From an uncultured Lachnoanaerobaculum sp. (GTDB lineage Bacteria > Bacillota > Clostridia > Lachnospirales > Lachnospiraceae), in the NCBI RefSeq assembly GCF_938015485.1, contig NZ_CALLVU010000042.1:1-9377 (forward strand): DNA of 9,377 nucleotides, written 5' to 3'. Below are positions 1 to 6,924 of the stretch, piece after piece; positions within the stretch are counted from its first letter, which is position 1; each line of letters starts with the position of its first letter. The notes under the pieces are model-generated. The model saw only the letters and a program-made list of their open reading frames with translations, made no database searches and had not been told where the DNA came from. Position numbers and translations under genes: made by a program.

Positions 1-1
1 T

Positions 2-1024
2 ACCGTAACGGCTCTTTTAATAATGTTTGTATTCCTGTTTTTGACCGCAGGTAAAAGGCGTAAGAGTCTAAGAGAGGACAATGCTTCAAAGAAAGAGAGC
101 TTTTCACATATTACAAAGGTACTTGTGCTTACTGTTATACCTGTTATAGCTTCCACAGCAATTTACAATATAAACTCCGTACTTGACGGTATGGTTTTCG
201 GACAGAGTATGAAGGCACTGGGTCTTGAGTATGAGACTTCAAGGCTTTACGGTATATATACCGGAGGGTATCTTGTGCTTGTAAATGTACCTGTGGCGAT
301 AGCGAATGCAATGTCATCTTCTTTGATTCCTACCGTTTCAAGAAGCTTTTCAAGGGGCGATAAGGGAGATGTGAACTCAAAGATTTCTATGGTAATCAGA
401 TTTGCAACTATAGTAAGTTTCCCGTGTGCAATAGGTCTGGCGGTGGTTTCGGTACCTGTTATGGGAATACTGTTCAATTCTGCAGATGATGCCGTATTGG
501 CTTCATATCTTATGATTATAGGTTCGGCTGTAGTTGTGCTTTATTCCATATCCACAGTTACAAATGCCATATTGCAGGGTACCAATCTTATCAACAGACC
601 TGTAAAGAATGCGGCCATATCACTTGTTATCCATTTTATTGTTTTGTATATATTATTGTTTGCGTTTAAGTCAAATGTAATAGGATTGGTGTTCGGAAAT
701 ATGGTATTTGCACTGTCTATGTGTATATTGAATGCAAGAAGTATAAAGAAGAATTTATACTACAGACAGGAAGTGATAAAGACATTTTTGATGCCTTTTA
801 TCTGTGCAGGTATTATGGGAATAGCTGTGTATATGGCATATGCAGGACTTAGAATGTTTACACAGAGTAGAGCTTTGCTTACAATGATACCTGTAGCGGT
901 AGGTGTTCCGGTGTATGCGATACTTTTGATAGGTACAAGGACAATCTCAAAGAATGAGATATTGCAGATGCCAAAGGGCAAGAAGTTGGTAAGTATTTTA
1001 CAGAAAGTCAGGCTTTTGAAATGA
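2..1024 (+). CDS. MOP-superfamily lipid/polysaccharide flippase (SpoVB/MurJ-like), 3' part
   Basis: This is an integral membrane protein of the polysaccharide biosynthesis/MurJ/SpoVB group, which flips lipid-linked sugar precursors across the cytoplasmic membrane. The frame is open from base 2, so the left edge cuts the gene; 340 residues are visible and, against a usual family length of about 500 to 550, some 150 to 200 N-terminal residues are missing. A Met at base 23 lies inside a membrane segment and is not the true start. About nine hydrophobic segments follow each other, for example near bases 2-50, 116-170, 263-330, 389-475, 497-565, 611-735, 780-850 and 870-935. The SSSLIPTVSRSFSRGD stretch (bases 314-361) and the ILQGTNLINRPVKNA stretch (about 572-616) are typical of SpoVB-like members. 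The C-terminus is short and basic (KGKK...KVRLLK). Its TGA overlaps the ATG of the next gene. The substrate cannot be told: it could be lipid II, a spore cortex precursor or another polysaccharide. Confidence 0.85.
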   Translation, partial: TVTALLIMFVFLFLTAGKRRKSLREDNASKKESFSHITKVLVLTVIPVIASTAIYNINSVLDGMVFGQSMKALGLEYETSRLYGIYTGGYLVLVNVPVAIANAMSSSLIPTVSRSFSRGDKGDVNSKISMVIRFATIVSFPCAIGLAVVSVPVMGILFNSADDAVLASYLMIIGSAVVVLYSISTVTNAILQGTNLINRPVKNAAISLVIHFIVLYILLFAFKSNVIGLVFGNMVFALSMCILNARSIKKNLYYRQEVIKTFLMPFICAGIMGIAVYMAYAGLRMFTQSRALLTMIPVAVGVPVYAILLIGTRTISKNEILQMPKGKKLVSILQKVRLLK

Positions 1025-2232
1025 AAGTTGGGATTATTGGCGGTGGAGCAGCAGGTATAATGTCTGCTCTATTTGCGTGTAAGGGAAAGAATGAAGTTAC
1101 TGTCATAGAACATAATGACAAGCTTCTAAAGAAGATACTGTCAACCGGAAACGGCAAATGTAATTTTACCAACACAAGAATGGAAGCTGAGAGTTTTCAT
1201 AACAATTACAGAGTGATTGAATTTATAGACAGATTCAGCCGTTTTGACACGATAAAGTTTTTTAACAGTATCGGAGTGGTGGAGTATATCAGAGACGGAT
1301 ATGTTTATCCGGCTTCTGAGCAGGCCGCTTCCATAAGAAATGCGCTTTTGATGGAGCTTGACAGATATGACGCGGATATACTTTTAAATACATATGTGAA
1401 GGATATAAAACTGTCTGAGAAAGGCTTTTTTGTAGATGTATGTGATTCACAAAAAAAGATAAGTAAGTTGTATTTTGATAAGCTTATAGTGGCGACAGGG
1501 CTTAAGGCGGCGCCTAAGCTTGGGAGTGACGGCTCTTTTTTACCTGTACTTGACAAGCTGAATATAAAGTATAGACCTCCTTTGCCGGCACTTTGCGGTA
1601 TTAAGCTTGATGATAAGCTTTTCTTTAAGATGACGTCAGGTGTCAGGGCAAAGGGTGAAATAGCCATATATTGTGACAATAAAAAGATTGCCGGAGACTT
1701 CGGAGAGTTGCAGTTTGCTGACAGCGGTATTTCGGGTATCCCCACATTTCAGGTGAGCAGATATGTAAGTAAACTGCTCTATGAAAGAAAAAGTGTAATT
1801 GTAAGGCTTGATATGTTCTCACATATCGGGGATATAGAAAAGATACTTAACAGCAGAAAAAATATACCTTCATTTATTACGATGGAGGACCTTGGGAACG
1901 GGCTTATAAACAGTAAGCTTTGGCTTGGAATACTTGAAGCTGCCAAAATCTCTCCTGAGATGAAAATAAAAAAGATTGATAAAAAAAGCTTTGACAGACT
2001 TGTTTTACTTTGTAAGAAGCTTGATTTTAAAGTAAAGGCAAGCGGTGATTTTGACAAAGCACAGATATGTACAGGAGGAATCCCTCTAAAGGATGTGGAT
2101 GAAAATTTGATGTATAAGTCTATAAAGAATCTGTACTTTGCAGGTGAAATACTTGATGTGGACGGAATATGCGGAGGCTATAATCTGCAGTGGGCATGGA
2201 CATCGGGTTATATAGCAGGAAACGGATTATAA
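1021..2232 (+). CDS. HI0933/YhiN/BaiN-family FAD-binding oxidoreductase
   Basis: This is a cytoplasmic flavoprotein of the HI0933-like family, often named aminoacetone oxidase family or BaiN; the physiological substrate of most members is unknown. The N-terminal FAD-binding Rossmann motif is IIGGGAAGIMSA (residues 5-16). It is followed by the family signature STGNGKCNFTNT (41-52), an ATG flavin-contact motif at 158-160, GELQFADSGISG (228-239), CTGGIP (350-355) and the C-terminal block GEILDVDGICGGYNLQWAW (375-393), which is the clearest mark of the family. The length of 403 residues is normal, so the gene is intact. The ATG overlaps the upstream TGA by 4 bp (ATGA) with only a weak AGG upstream, so translation is probably coupled to the flippase. 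Some family members have been linked to bile-acid metabolism (BaiN), but nothing here supports that role; the neighbours are housekeeping genes. Confidence 0.9.
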   Translation: MKVGIIGGGAAGIMSALFACKGKNEVTVIEHNDKLLKKILSTGNGKCNFTNTRMEAESFHNNYRVIEFIDRFSRFDTIKFFNSIGVVEYIRDGYVYPASEQAASIRNALLMELDRYDADILLNTYVKDIKLSEKGFFVDVCDSQKKISKLYFDKLIVATGLKAAPKLGSDGSFLPVLDKLNIKYRPPLPALCGIKLDDKLFFKMTSGVRAKGEIAIYCDNKKIAGDFGELQFADSGISGIPTFQVSRYVSKLLYERKSVIVRLDMFSHIGDIEKILNSRKNIPSFITMEDLGNGLINSKLWLGILEAAKISPEMKIKKIDKKSFDRLVLLCKKLDFKVKASGDFDKAQICTGGIPLKDVDENLMYKSIKNLYFAGEILDVDGICGGYNLQWAWTSGYIAGNGL

Positions 2233-2233
2233 G

Positions 2234-2238
2234 GGTGA
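2234..2238 (+). promoter_or_regulatory. Ribosome binding site for the second flavoprotein
   Basis: GGTGA matches the 3' part of the consensus AGGAGGTGA and ends 4 bases before the ATG at 2243. It supports that ATG as the start and lies in the 10-bp gap after the upstream TAA. Confidence 0.6.
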
Positions 2239-2242
2239 GAAT

Positions 2243-3859
2243 ATGTTACATATAAATTCTTTGCAACTGGGTGTACATCATGATGAAAATGATTTGAGAA
2301 AAAAGATAGCGAAGACTGTCGGTTGCAATATAGGTGAGATAAAGAGTATACAAATAAAAAAGAGATCTGTAGATGCCAGAAAAAAGCCTGAAATCTTTTA
2401 TTCTTATTCTATAGATGTAAGTGTGGGCAATGAAGAGAAGTATTTAAAAAGAAATAAAAGCTTAAGCCTTGCAAAGCCTGTAATATATGCCTATAAGGAT
2501 GCAAAAGTGATGAAAGCGGCTGATATTAAAAGACCTGTAGTGGTGGGATTCGGTCCGGCAGGTATATTTGCGGCACTCTTGCTGGCTAAAAACGGTTTAA
2601 GACCTATAGTAATAGAGCGCGGTGAATGTGTGGAGGAAAGAAAAGAAAGTGTAGACAGGTTCTGGAATGAGGGCAAGTTAAATCCGGAATCGAATGTTTC
2701 ATTCGGTGAAGGAGGCGCAGGTACATTTTCAGATGGCAAGTTGAACACCTTGGTAAAGGACACTTTCGGAAGAAATAAGTTTGTACTTGAGACCTTGGTG
2801 GAATACGGGGCTCCTAAGGAAATACTTTATGACAACAAGCCGCATATAGGAACCGATCTTTTGACGGGTATAGTTAAATCAATCAGAGAGGAGATAATAA
2901 GACTTGGCGGAGAAGTAAGATTTGATACAAAGCTTATAGATATAGAAGATATAGATAAAAAAATTAAGAATATAAAAGTATTAAATACAAAGACAAATCA
3001 GACGGAAGATATACCTTGTGAGGATATAATTTTGGCGCTCGGACACAGTGCAAGAGATACTTTTAAGCTGTTAAAAGACCTGGGCATATATATGGAACCT
3101 AAGGCTTTTGCACTGGGAATAAGAGTTTCACATTCACAACATCTTATAGACGTATCACAGTACGGAAAAAAGGAAGCGATATTTTTATCGCCGGCACCGT
3201 ATAAGCTTACGTTCAGATCAAGCTTTGACAGGGGTGTGTACTCGTTTTGTATGTGTCCGGGAGGATTTATAGTGAATGCTTCCACAGAAGGTGAAAGAAT
3301 TGCCATAAACGGTATGAGCTACCATAAAAGAGACTCGGGTGAAGCCAATTCGGCCATAATTGTAAGTGTATCTGAAGAAGACTTTGATAAATACGGCGAC
3401 AAGGACGACCCTTTAAAGGGAATAGAGTTTCAAAGGCGACTTGAGGAAAATGCGTATAAGATGGGAGATGGCAAAGTACCTGTACAAAGACTTGTGGATT
3501 TCTTAGACGGTGCGGAAAGTACGGACTTTGAGACTGCAGACCTTAAGATAAAAGGTGCTACAAAGATATCAAGAGTTGACAAGCTTTTCCCTAAGGAAAT
3601 CTATGAGAGTATGAAAGAGGTTTTCAAAGATTTTGACAGGAAGATAAAAGGCTTTATAAATGAGGACGCCTATGTGGCGGCTATAGAGTCAAGGACTTCA
3701 TCTCCGGTAAGAATAAGCAGAAATGAGGTGCTTGAGTCGAATATTGCAGGCATATACCCTTGCGGTGAAGGTGCCGGATATGCAGGCGGTATAATGAGTG
3801 CGGCTATGGACGGGCTTAAGGTGGCAGAAAGAATTATTGATAGTTACAAGGAGCTGTAA
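2243..3859 (+). CDS. FAD-dependent dehydrogenase-like protein (COG2509 type)
   Basis: This is a 538-residue soluble flavoprotein of the uncharacterised FAD-dependent dehydrogenase group common in Firmicutes and Bacteroidetes. Residues 1-95 form a small N-terminal domain rich in Lys that precedes the flavin fold, as is usual for this group. The FAD motif VVVGFGPAGIFAA spans 99-111, followed by an acidic end of strand 2 (IERGE, 124-128). Other family marks are FGEGGAGTFSDGKL (154-167), the ALGHSARDT segment (265-273), YSFCMCPGG (333-341), ESRTSSPVRI (482-491) and the C-terminal flavin-contact block PCGEGAGYAGGIMSAAMDG (506-524). No membrane segment or signal peptide is seen. Substrate and electron partner are unknown. 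The start has a good ribosome site and the stop TAA overlaps the proB ATG (TAATG). The protein is not a duplicate of its upstream neighbour: the two share only the general FAD fold. Confidence 0.88.
   Translation: MLHINSLQLGVHHDENDLRKKIAKTVGCNIGEIKSIQIKKRSVDARKKPEIFYSYSIDVSVGNEEKYLKRNKSLSLAKPVIYAYKDAKVMKAADIKRPVVVGFGPAGIFAALLLAKNGLRPIVIERGECVEERKESVDRFWNEGKLNPESNVSFGEGGAGTFSDGKLNTLVKDTFGRNKFVLETLVEYGAPKEILYDNKPHIGTDLLTGIVKSIREEIIRLGGEVRFDTKLIDIEDIDKKIKNIKVLNTKTNQTEDIPCEDIILALGHSARDTFKLLKDLGIYMEPKAFALGIRVSHSQHLIDVSQYGKKEAIFLSPAPYKLTFRSSFDRGVYSFCMCPGGFIVNASTEGERIAINGMSYHKRDSGEANSAIIVSVSEEDFDKYGDKDDPLKGIEFQRRLEENAYKMGDGKVPVQRLVDFLDGAESTDFETADLKIKGATKISRVDKLFPKEIYESMKEVFKDFDRKIKGFINEDAYVAAIESRTSSPVRISRNEVLESNIAGIYPCGEGAGYAGGIMSAAMDGLKVAERIIDSYKEL
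3848..3853 (+). promoter_or_regulatory. Ribosome binding site for proB
   Basis: AAGGAG lies inside the last codons of the upstream gene, 5 bases before the ATG at 3859. It fixes the proB start and, with the TAATG junction, suggests termination-reinitiation coupling. Confidence 0.7.
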
Positions 3860-4692
3860 TGAATATAAGAAAAAAGGTAAGGGATGCCAAAAGGATTGTT
3901 ATAAAGATAGGTTCTTCAAGTATCACACACAGTGAGACAGGTGAGCTTAATCTTTCAAAGATAGAAAAACTTATAAGGCGCATAGCCGATTTGAAGGGAG
4001 CAGGTAAGGAGGTAATACTTGTTTCATCAGGTGCTATTGCAACAGGCAGGCATTCGCTCGGAATAAATGAAAAGCCGTCAACTCTATGTGAGAAGCAGGC
4101 ACTTGCCGCAATCGGTCAGGCCAGACTTATAATGGAGTACAGAAAGCTTTTTTCAGAGTACAGTATCAGAATAGCACAGATTTTAATGACAAAGACCACT
4201 ATCACGGATGATACTTACCGTGACAATGCAAAGGCTACATTTACACAGCTTTTGGCATACGGGGCTGTGCCTATAGTCAATGAAAACGATACTATTTCAA
4301 CATATGAGATACAGTTCGGTGACAATGACAGACTTTCCGCTTTGGTAAGTGCATTGACTGAAGCCGACCTTTTGATACTTTTATCTGATATTGACGGATT
4401 GTATACAGACGACCCGAATACAAATAAGGATGCAAAGTTTGTCGACTATGTGGACGATGTTGACAAATATATGAGTATGGGAAAGTCCACTTCAAAGTCA
4501 AATCTTGGAACAGGCGGAATGTATACAAAGCTTTTGGCGGCGCAGATTGCCACCAATTCAGGATGTGATATGGTAATTGCAAGTGCAAGCGATATGAGTA
4601 TAATAGAAAATATTGCAAAAGGTGAAAAAATAGGAACATATTTTCCGGCTAAACAAAATAAGGATTTTGATTGGCTGAATTGTTTGGAATAA
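3859..4692 (+). CDS. proB: Glutamate 5-kinase, short form without PUA domain
   Basis: ProB phosphorylates the gamma-carboxyl of L-glutamate with ATP, the first and normally proline-inhibited step of proline synthesis, in the cytoplasm. The amino acid kinase fold is complete: IKIGSS (residues 15-20) binds phosphate, VSSGAIATG (55-63) and VNENDTIS (140-147) shape the glutamate site, FGDNDRLSALVS (153-164) follows, then LLSDIDGLY (174-182) and GTGGMYTK (217-224) at the nucleotide side, with Lys224 equivalent to the conserved lysine of the family. The protein is 277 residues; the Escherichia coli enzyme has 367 because of a C-terminal PUA domain, which is absent here. Short forms are known in other bacteria, so this is a variant and not a truncation. 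The partner gene proA is not next to it; a DUF896 gene follows after 10 bp. Confidence 0.95.
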   Translation: MNIRKKVRDAKRIVIKIGSSSITHSETGELNLSKIEKLIRRIADLKGAGKEVILVSSGAIATGRHSLGINEKPSTLCEKQALAAIGQARLIMEYRKLFSEYSIRIAQILMTKTTITDDTYRDNAKATFTQLLAYGAVPIVNENDTISTYEIQFGDNDRLSALVSALTEADLLILLSDIDGLYTDDPNTNKDAKFVDYVDDVDKYMSMGKSTSKSNLGTGGMYTKLLAAQIATNSGCDMVIASASDMSIIENIAKGEKIGTYFPAKQNKDFDWLNCLE

Positions 4693-4699
4693 GAGGTGA
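4693..4699 (+). promoter_or_regulatory. Ribosome binding site for the DUF896 gene
   Basis: GAGGTGA is the best Shine-Dalgarno match in the window, ending 3 bases before the ATG at 4703. It is the main evidence, beside family similarity, that this small reading frame is a real gene. Confidence 0.75.
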
Positions 4700-4702
4700 A
4701 AG

Positions 4703-4921
4703 ATGGACAATATAAAGATTGACAGAATAAATACATTGGCACATAAGCAAAAGAGTGTAGGTCTGACCGAGGAAGAAAAGAAAGAACAGGCAGAGCTTAG
4801 AAAAGAATATTTGGAGGCTGTGAAAGAAAACTTAAGACAAAGCCTTAATAATGTGTCAATAAAGGAAGCCGACGGCAGTATTACAGACCTCGGTAAAAAG
4901 TTCGGAAATAAAAATGACTGA
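4703..4921 (+). CDS. DUF896/UPF0291 (YnzC-like) small protein
   Basis: This is a 72-residue, highly charged, cytoplasmic protein of the DUF896 family, whose Bacillus subtilis member YnzC (about 77 residues) is encoded in the SOS-controlled yneA-yneB-ynzC operon. Its molecular function is not established. The family pattern is clear: IDRINTLAHKQKSVGLTEEE (residues 6-25), the helix EQAELRKEYLEAVKENLR (28-45), then SLNNVSI and a short tail. The protein should form a two-helix hairpin with a flexible C-terminus, by analogy with the family. The length is normal. A strong GAGGTGA site precedes the ATG, and the last 8 bases overlap the next gene. No LexA-like operator is visible, and the gene lies within a dense operon, so regulation by its own promoter is unlikely. 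Confidence 0.9.
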   Translation: MDNIKIDRINTLAHKQKSVGLTEEEKKEQAELRKEYLEAVKENLRQSLNNVSIKEADGSITDLGKKFGNKND

Positions 4922-5486
4922 AAAAATGACTAAGAAGGAAGCCAGAGAACTTTTACTTAAAAAAAGGAATTCACTTACAAAAGAGGAAGTGCAGGTCACA
5001 AGTGAAAGCATTATAAAAGATATTGACTCTATATTAAAAGATTCAAAAAACGCAGTTGTGCTAGGATTTATGCCGCTTGGAAATGAGATAGATTTAAGGC
5101 CGCTGTTTGAAAAGATTCTAAGCGGATATTATAAGGAAAATTACAATATAGATATAGCTTTGGGTCTTCCAAGAGTCTGCGGAAAGGATATGAAGTTTTT
5201 CAGAGTATACTCACTTGACAATCTTGAAAGGTCAAAGTTTGGAATACTTGAGCCAAGCCTTTCATGTGAAGAGATTATTCCGAAAGGCGCAAAGGTATTG
5301 GTACCGCTTATCGGATTAAATAAGCACGGTCAAAGACTCGGCTTCGGTGCCGGCTACTATGACAGATATTTCGGTTTACACAGTGAGAATACACTTATAG
5401 GACCGGTATATGATTTTCAGACCGATATAGACTTTGAAGCAAATGAGTATGATATTGTGATGGACCATATTTTAACAGCAAGATAG
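4914..5486 (+). CDS. 5-formyltetrahydrofolate cyclo-ligase
   Basis: This enzyme (MTHFS, YgfA/YqgN family) uses ATP to convert 5-formyltetrahydrofolate to 5,10-methenyltetrahydrofolate, returning the inactive folate form to the one-carbon pool in the cytoplasm. The 190-residue length is normal. A basic N-terminal helix (KKEARELLLKKR, residues 7-18) matches the family ATP/phosphate region. GFMPLGNEIDLRPL (51-64) follows, then GLPRV (84-88), FGILEPS (109-115) and the signature RLGFGAGYYDRYF (141-153). The ATG at 4914 lies inside the DUF896 gene, 8 bp of overlap, with only a weak GGA 7 bases upstream, so translation is probably coupled. A second in-frame ATG at 4926 has no better ribosome site. 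Near the C-terminus the usual EHD-like motif reads EYD (178-180). Confidence 0.92.
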   Translation: MTEKMTKKEARELLLKKRNSLTKEEVQVTSESIIKDIDSILKDSKNAVVLGFMPLGNEIDLRPLFEKILSGYYKENYNIDIALGLPRVCGKDMKFFRVYSLDNLERSKFGILEPSLSCEEIIPKGAKVLVPLIGLNKHGQRLGFGAGYYDRYFGLHSENTLIGPVYDFQTDIDFEANEYDIVMDHILTAR

Positions 5487-5488
5487 AA

Positions 5489-5493
5489 AGAGG
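5489..5493 (+). promoter_or_regulatory. Ribosome binding site for miaB
   Basis: AGAGG lies 3 bases before the ATG at 5497, in the 10-bp gap after the cyclo-ligase TAG. The spacing is short but the site supports this ATG, giving miaB its N-terminal extension of about 35 residues. Confidence 0.55.
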
Positions 5494-5496
5494 ATT

Positions 5497-6924
5497 ATGG
5501 AGAATTTAATACCTACAGAGGAACCTTTAAGACAGGAATATTTCATGTCTGAGGTCAATGATATAATACACGCAGGGGCGATAGACAAGGGGAGATACCC
5601 TACATATAAGGTGGTCACTTTCGGATGTCAGATGAATGCAAGAGATTCCGAAAAGCTCTCGGGAATACTTAGCGGAATAGGCTATATAGAAGCTGAGAAT
5701 GAAGAGGATGCCGACCTTGTACTGTTTAATACCTGTACGGTAAGAGAAAATGCAAATGACAGACTTTACGGCAGAGTGGGACAGTTAAAAAAGAGCAAGG
5801 AAAAGAATCCCGATATGATTATAGGTATCTGTGGTTGCATGATGCAGGAAGCCGAAGAGGTGGAAAAAATCAAAAAATCCTATCGCCATGTGGACCTTGT
5901 ATTCGGAACCCACAATATTTATAAGCTCGCGGAGATACTTTTCGATCATCTTAAGACCAAAAAACAGGTTGTGGATGTAATGGAAAGTGCCGATATGATT
6001 GTGGAAAAGCTTCCTAACAAGAGGCAGTTTGCTTTCAAATCAGGTGTCAACATTACATTCGGATGCAATAATTTTTGCAGCTACTGTATAGTGCCTTATG
6101 TAAGAGGCAGGGAGAGATCAAGAAAGCCTGAGGAAATAATAGATGAGATAAAGGGTTTGGTGGCTGACGGAGTAAAGGAAGTCATGCTTCTCGGGCAGAA
6201 TGTAAACTCATACGGTAAAGGACTTGATGAAAAGACAAACTTTGCAATGCTTTTGGATGAAGTTTCAAAGATAGAGGGCCTTGAGAGATTAAGGTTTATG
6301 ACTCCTCATCCCAAAGACCTTTCAGATGAGGTTATAGAGGTGATGAAGAAAAATAAAAAGATATGTAAGCATCTTCATTTGCCGCTACAATCCGGAAGTT
6401 CTGCAGTTTTGAAAAAGATGAACAGAGTTTATACCAAAGAAGGGTATCTTGATTTGGTAAGGAGAATAAAGGCTGCTATTCCTGATATTTCTCTTACAAC
6501 CGATATTATTGTAGGATTCCCGGGAGAAACTGAAGAAGACTTTTCAGACACTTTGGATGTTGTAAAGGAAGTAAGATATGACTCGGCATTCACATTCATA
6601 TATTCAAAGCGTTCGGGAACACCTGCAGCAAAGATGGAAGATCAGATAGATCCTAAGGTCATTAAGGACAGATTTGACAGACTTTTAAAGACCGTTCAGG
6701 ATATAGCGGCAGAGAATACAAAGAAAAATGAAGGGAAATGTATGCCTGTTTTGGTAGAGGGCGAGGATGAGCATCTTGAAGGATATCTTACCGGAAAGCT
6801 GGAAAACAACCTTACAGTACACTTTAAGGGCGGAAAAAGAATGATAGGCGAAATTGTGGATGTTTTCCTTGATGAAGCAAAGGGCTTTTACTATATGGGG
6901 CATATACAGACAAGTGAGGAATAA
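5497..6924 (+). CDS. miaB: tRNA-2-methylthio-N6-dimethylallyladenosine synthase
   Basis: MiaB is a radical-SAM enzyme that adds a methylthio group to i6A37 in tRNAs reading UNN codons, forming ms2i6A and stabilising codon pairing. An N-terminal extension (residues 1-36) precedes the methylthiotransferase domain, which holds the three cysteines of the auxiliary iron-sulfur cluster: Cys44 in FGCQMN, Cys80 in NTCTVRE and Cys114 in GCMMQ. The radical-SAM triad is CNNFCSYC (Cys190, Cys194, Cys197), followed by IVPYVRGRERSR (198-209). LLGQNVNSYG (231-240), HLPLQSGS (294-301) and IIVGFPGETEEDF (337-349) continue the radical-SAM barrel. A TRAM RNA-binding domain occupies roughly 410-471. The length of 475 residues fits the family, and the NVNSYG signature favours MiaB over MtaB or RimO. 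The stop directly abuts mutS. Its substrate needs MiaA, whose gene is not in the window. Confidence 0.96.
   Translation: MENLIPTEEPLRQEYFMSEVNDIIHAGAIDKGRYPTYKVVTFGCQMNARDSEKLSGILSGIGYIEAENEEDADLVLFNTCTVRENANDRLYGRVGQLKKSKEKNPDMIIGICGCMMQEAEEVEKIKKSYRHVDLVFGTHNIYKLAEILFDHLKTKKQVVDVMESADMIVEKLPNKRQFAFKSGVNITFGCNNFCSYCIVPYVRGRERSRKPEEIIDEIKGLVADGVKEVMLLGQNVNSYGKGLDEKTNFAMLLDEVSKIEGLERLRFMTPHPKDLSDEVIEVMKKNKKICKHLHLPLQSGSSAVLKKMNRVYTKEGYLDLVRRIKAAIPDISLTTDIIVGFPGETEEDFSDTLDVVKEVRYDSAFTFIYSKRSGTPAAKMEDQIDPKVIKDRFDRLLKTVQDIAAENTKKNEGKCMPVLVEGEDEHLEGYLTGKLENNLTVHFKGGKRMIGEIVDVFLDEAKGFYYMGHIQTSEE
6916..6920 (+). promoter_or_regulatory. Ribosome binding site for mutS
   Basis: GAGGA lies within the last codons of miaB, 4 bases before the mutS ATG at 6925. 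It supports the first Met over a downstream pair of Met codons at residues 6 and 7. Confidence 0.6.

Noticed and set aside
1452..1458. In-frame A-AAA-AAG heptamers in other genes (also in the second flavoprotein and at the start of proB)
   Set aside because: Lys codon pairs AAA-AAG after a codon ending in A are common in this AT-rich sequence, so the motif alone is not evidence for programmed frameshifting.
1305..1745. 146-codon open frame on the - strand inside the HI0933-type flavoprotein gene
   Set aside because: It lies wholly within a well-supported + strand gene, has Ser/Leu-rich, low-complexity content typical of an antisense shadow, and has no recognisable family.
2936..2957. GATATA-rich low-complexity stretch in the second flavoprotein gene
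   Set aside because: It encodes alternating Asp/Glu and Ile codons in frame and shows no regular array or structure.
4292..4742. Two overlapping - strand open frames across proB and the DUF896 gene
   Set aside because: They overlap each other and two strongly supported + strand genes, and the translations show no family features.
4926..4928. ATG at 4926 as the cyclo-ligase start
   Set aside because: It has no Shine-Dalgarno motif and is no better placed than 4914; 4914 keeps the overlap typical of coupled genes. It remains possible.
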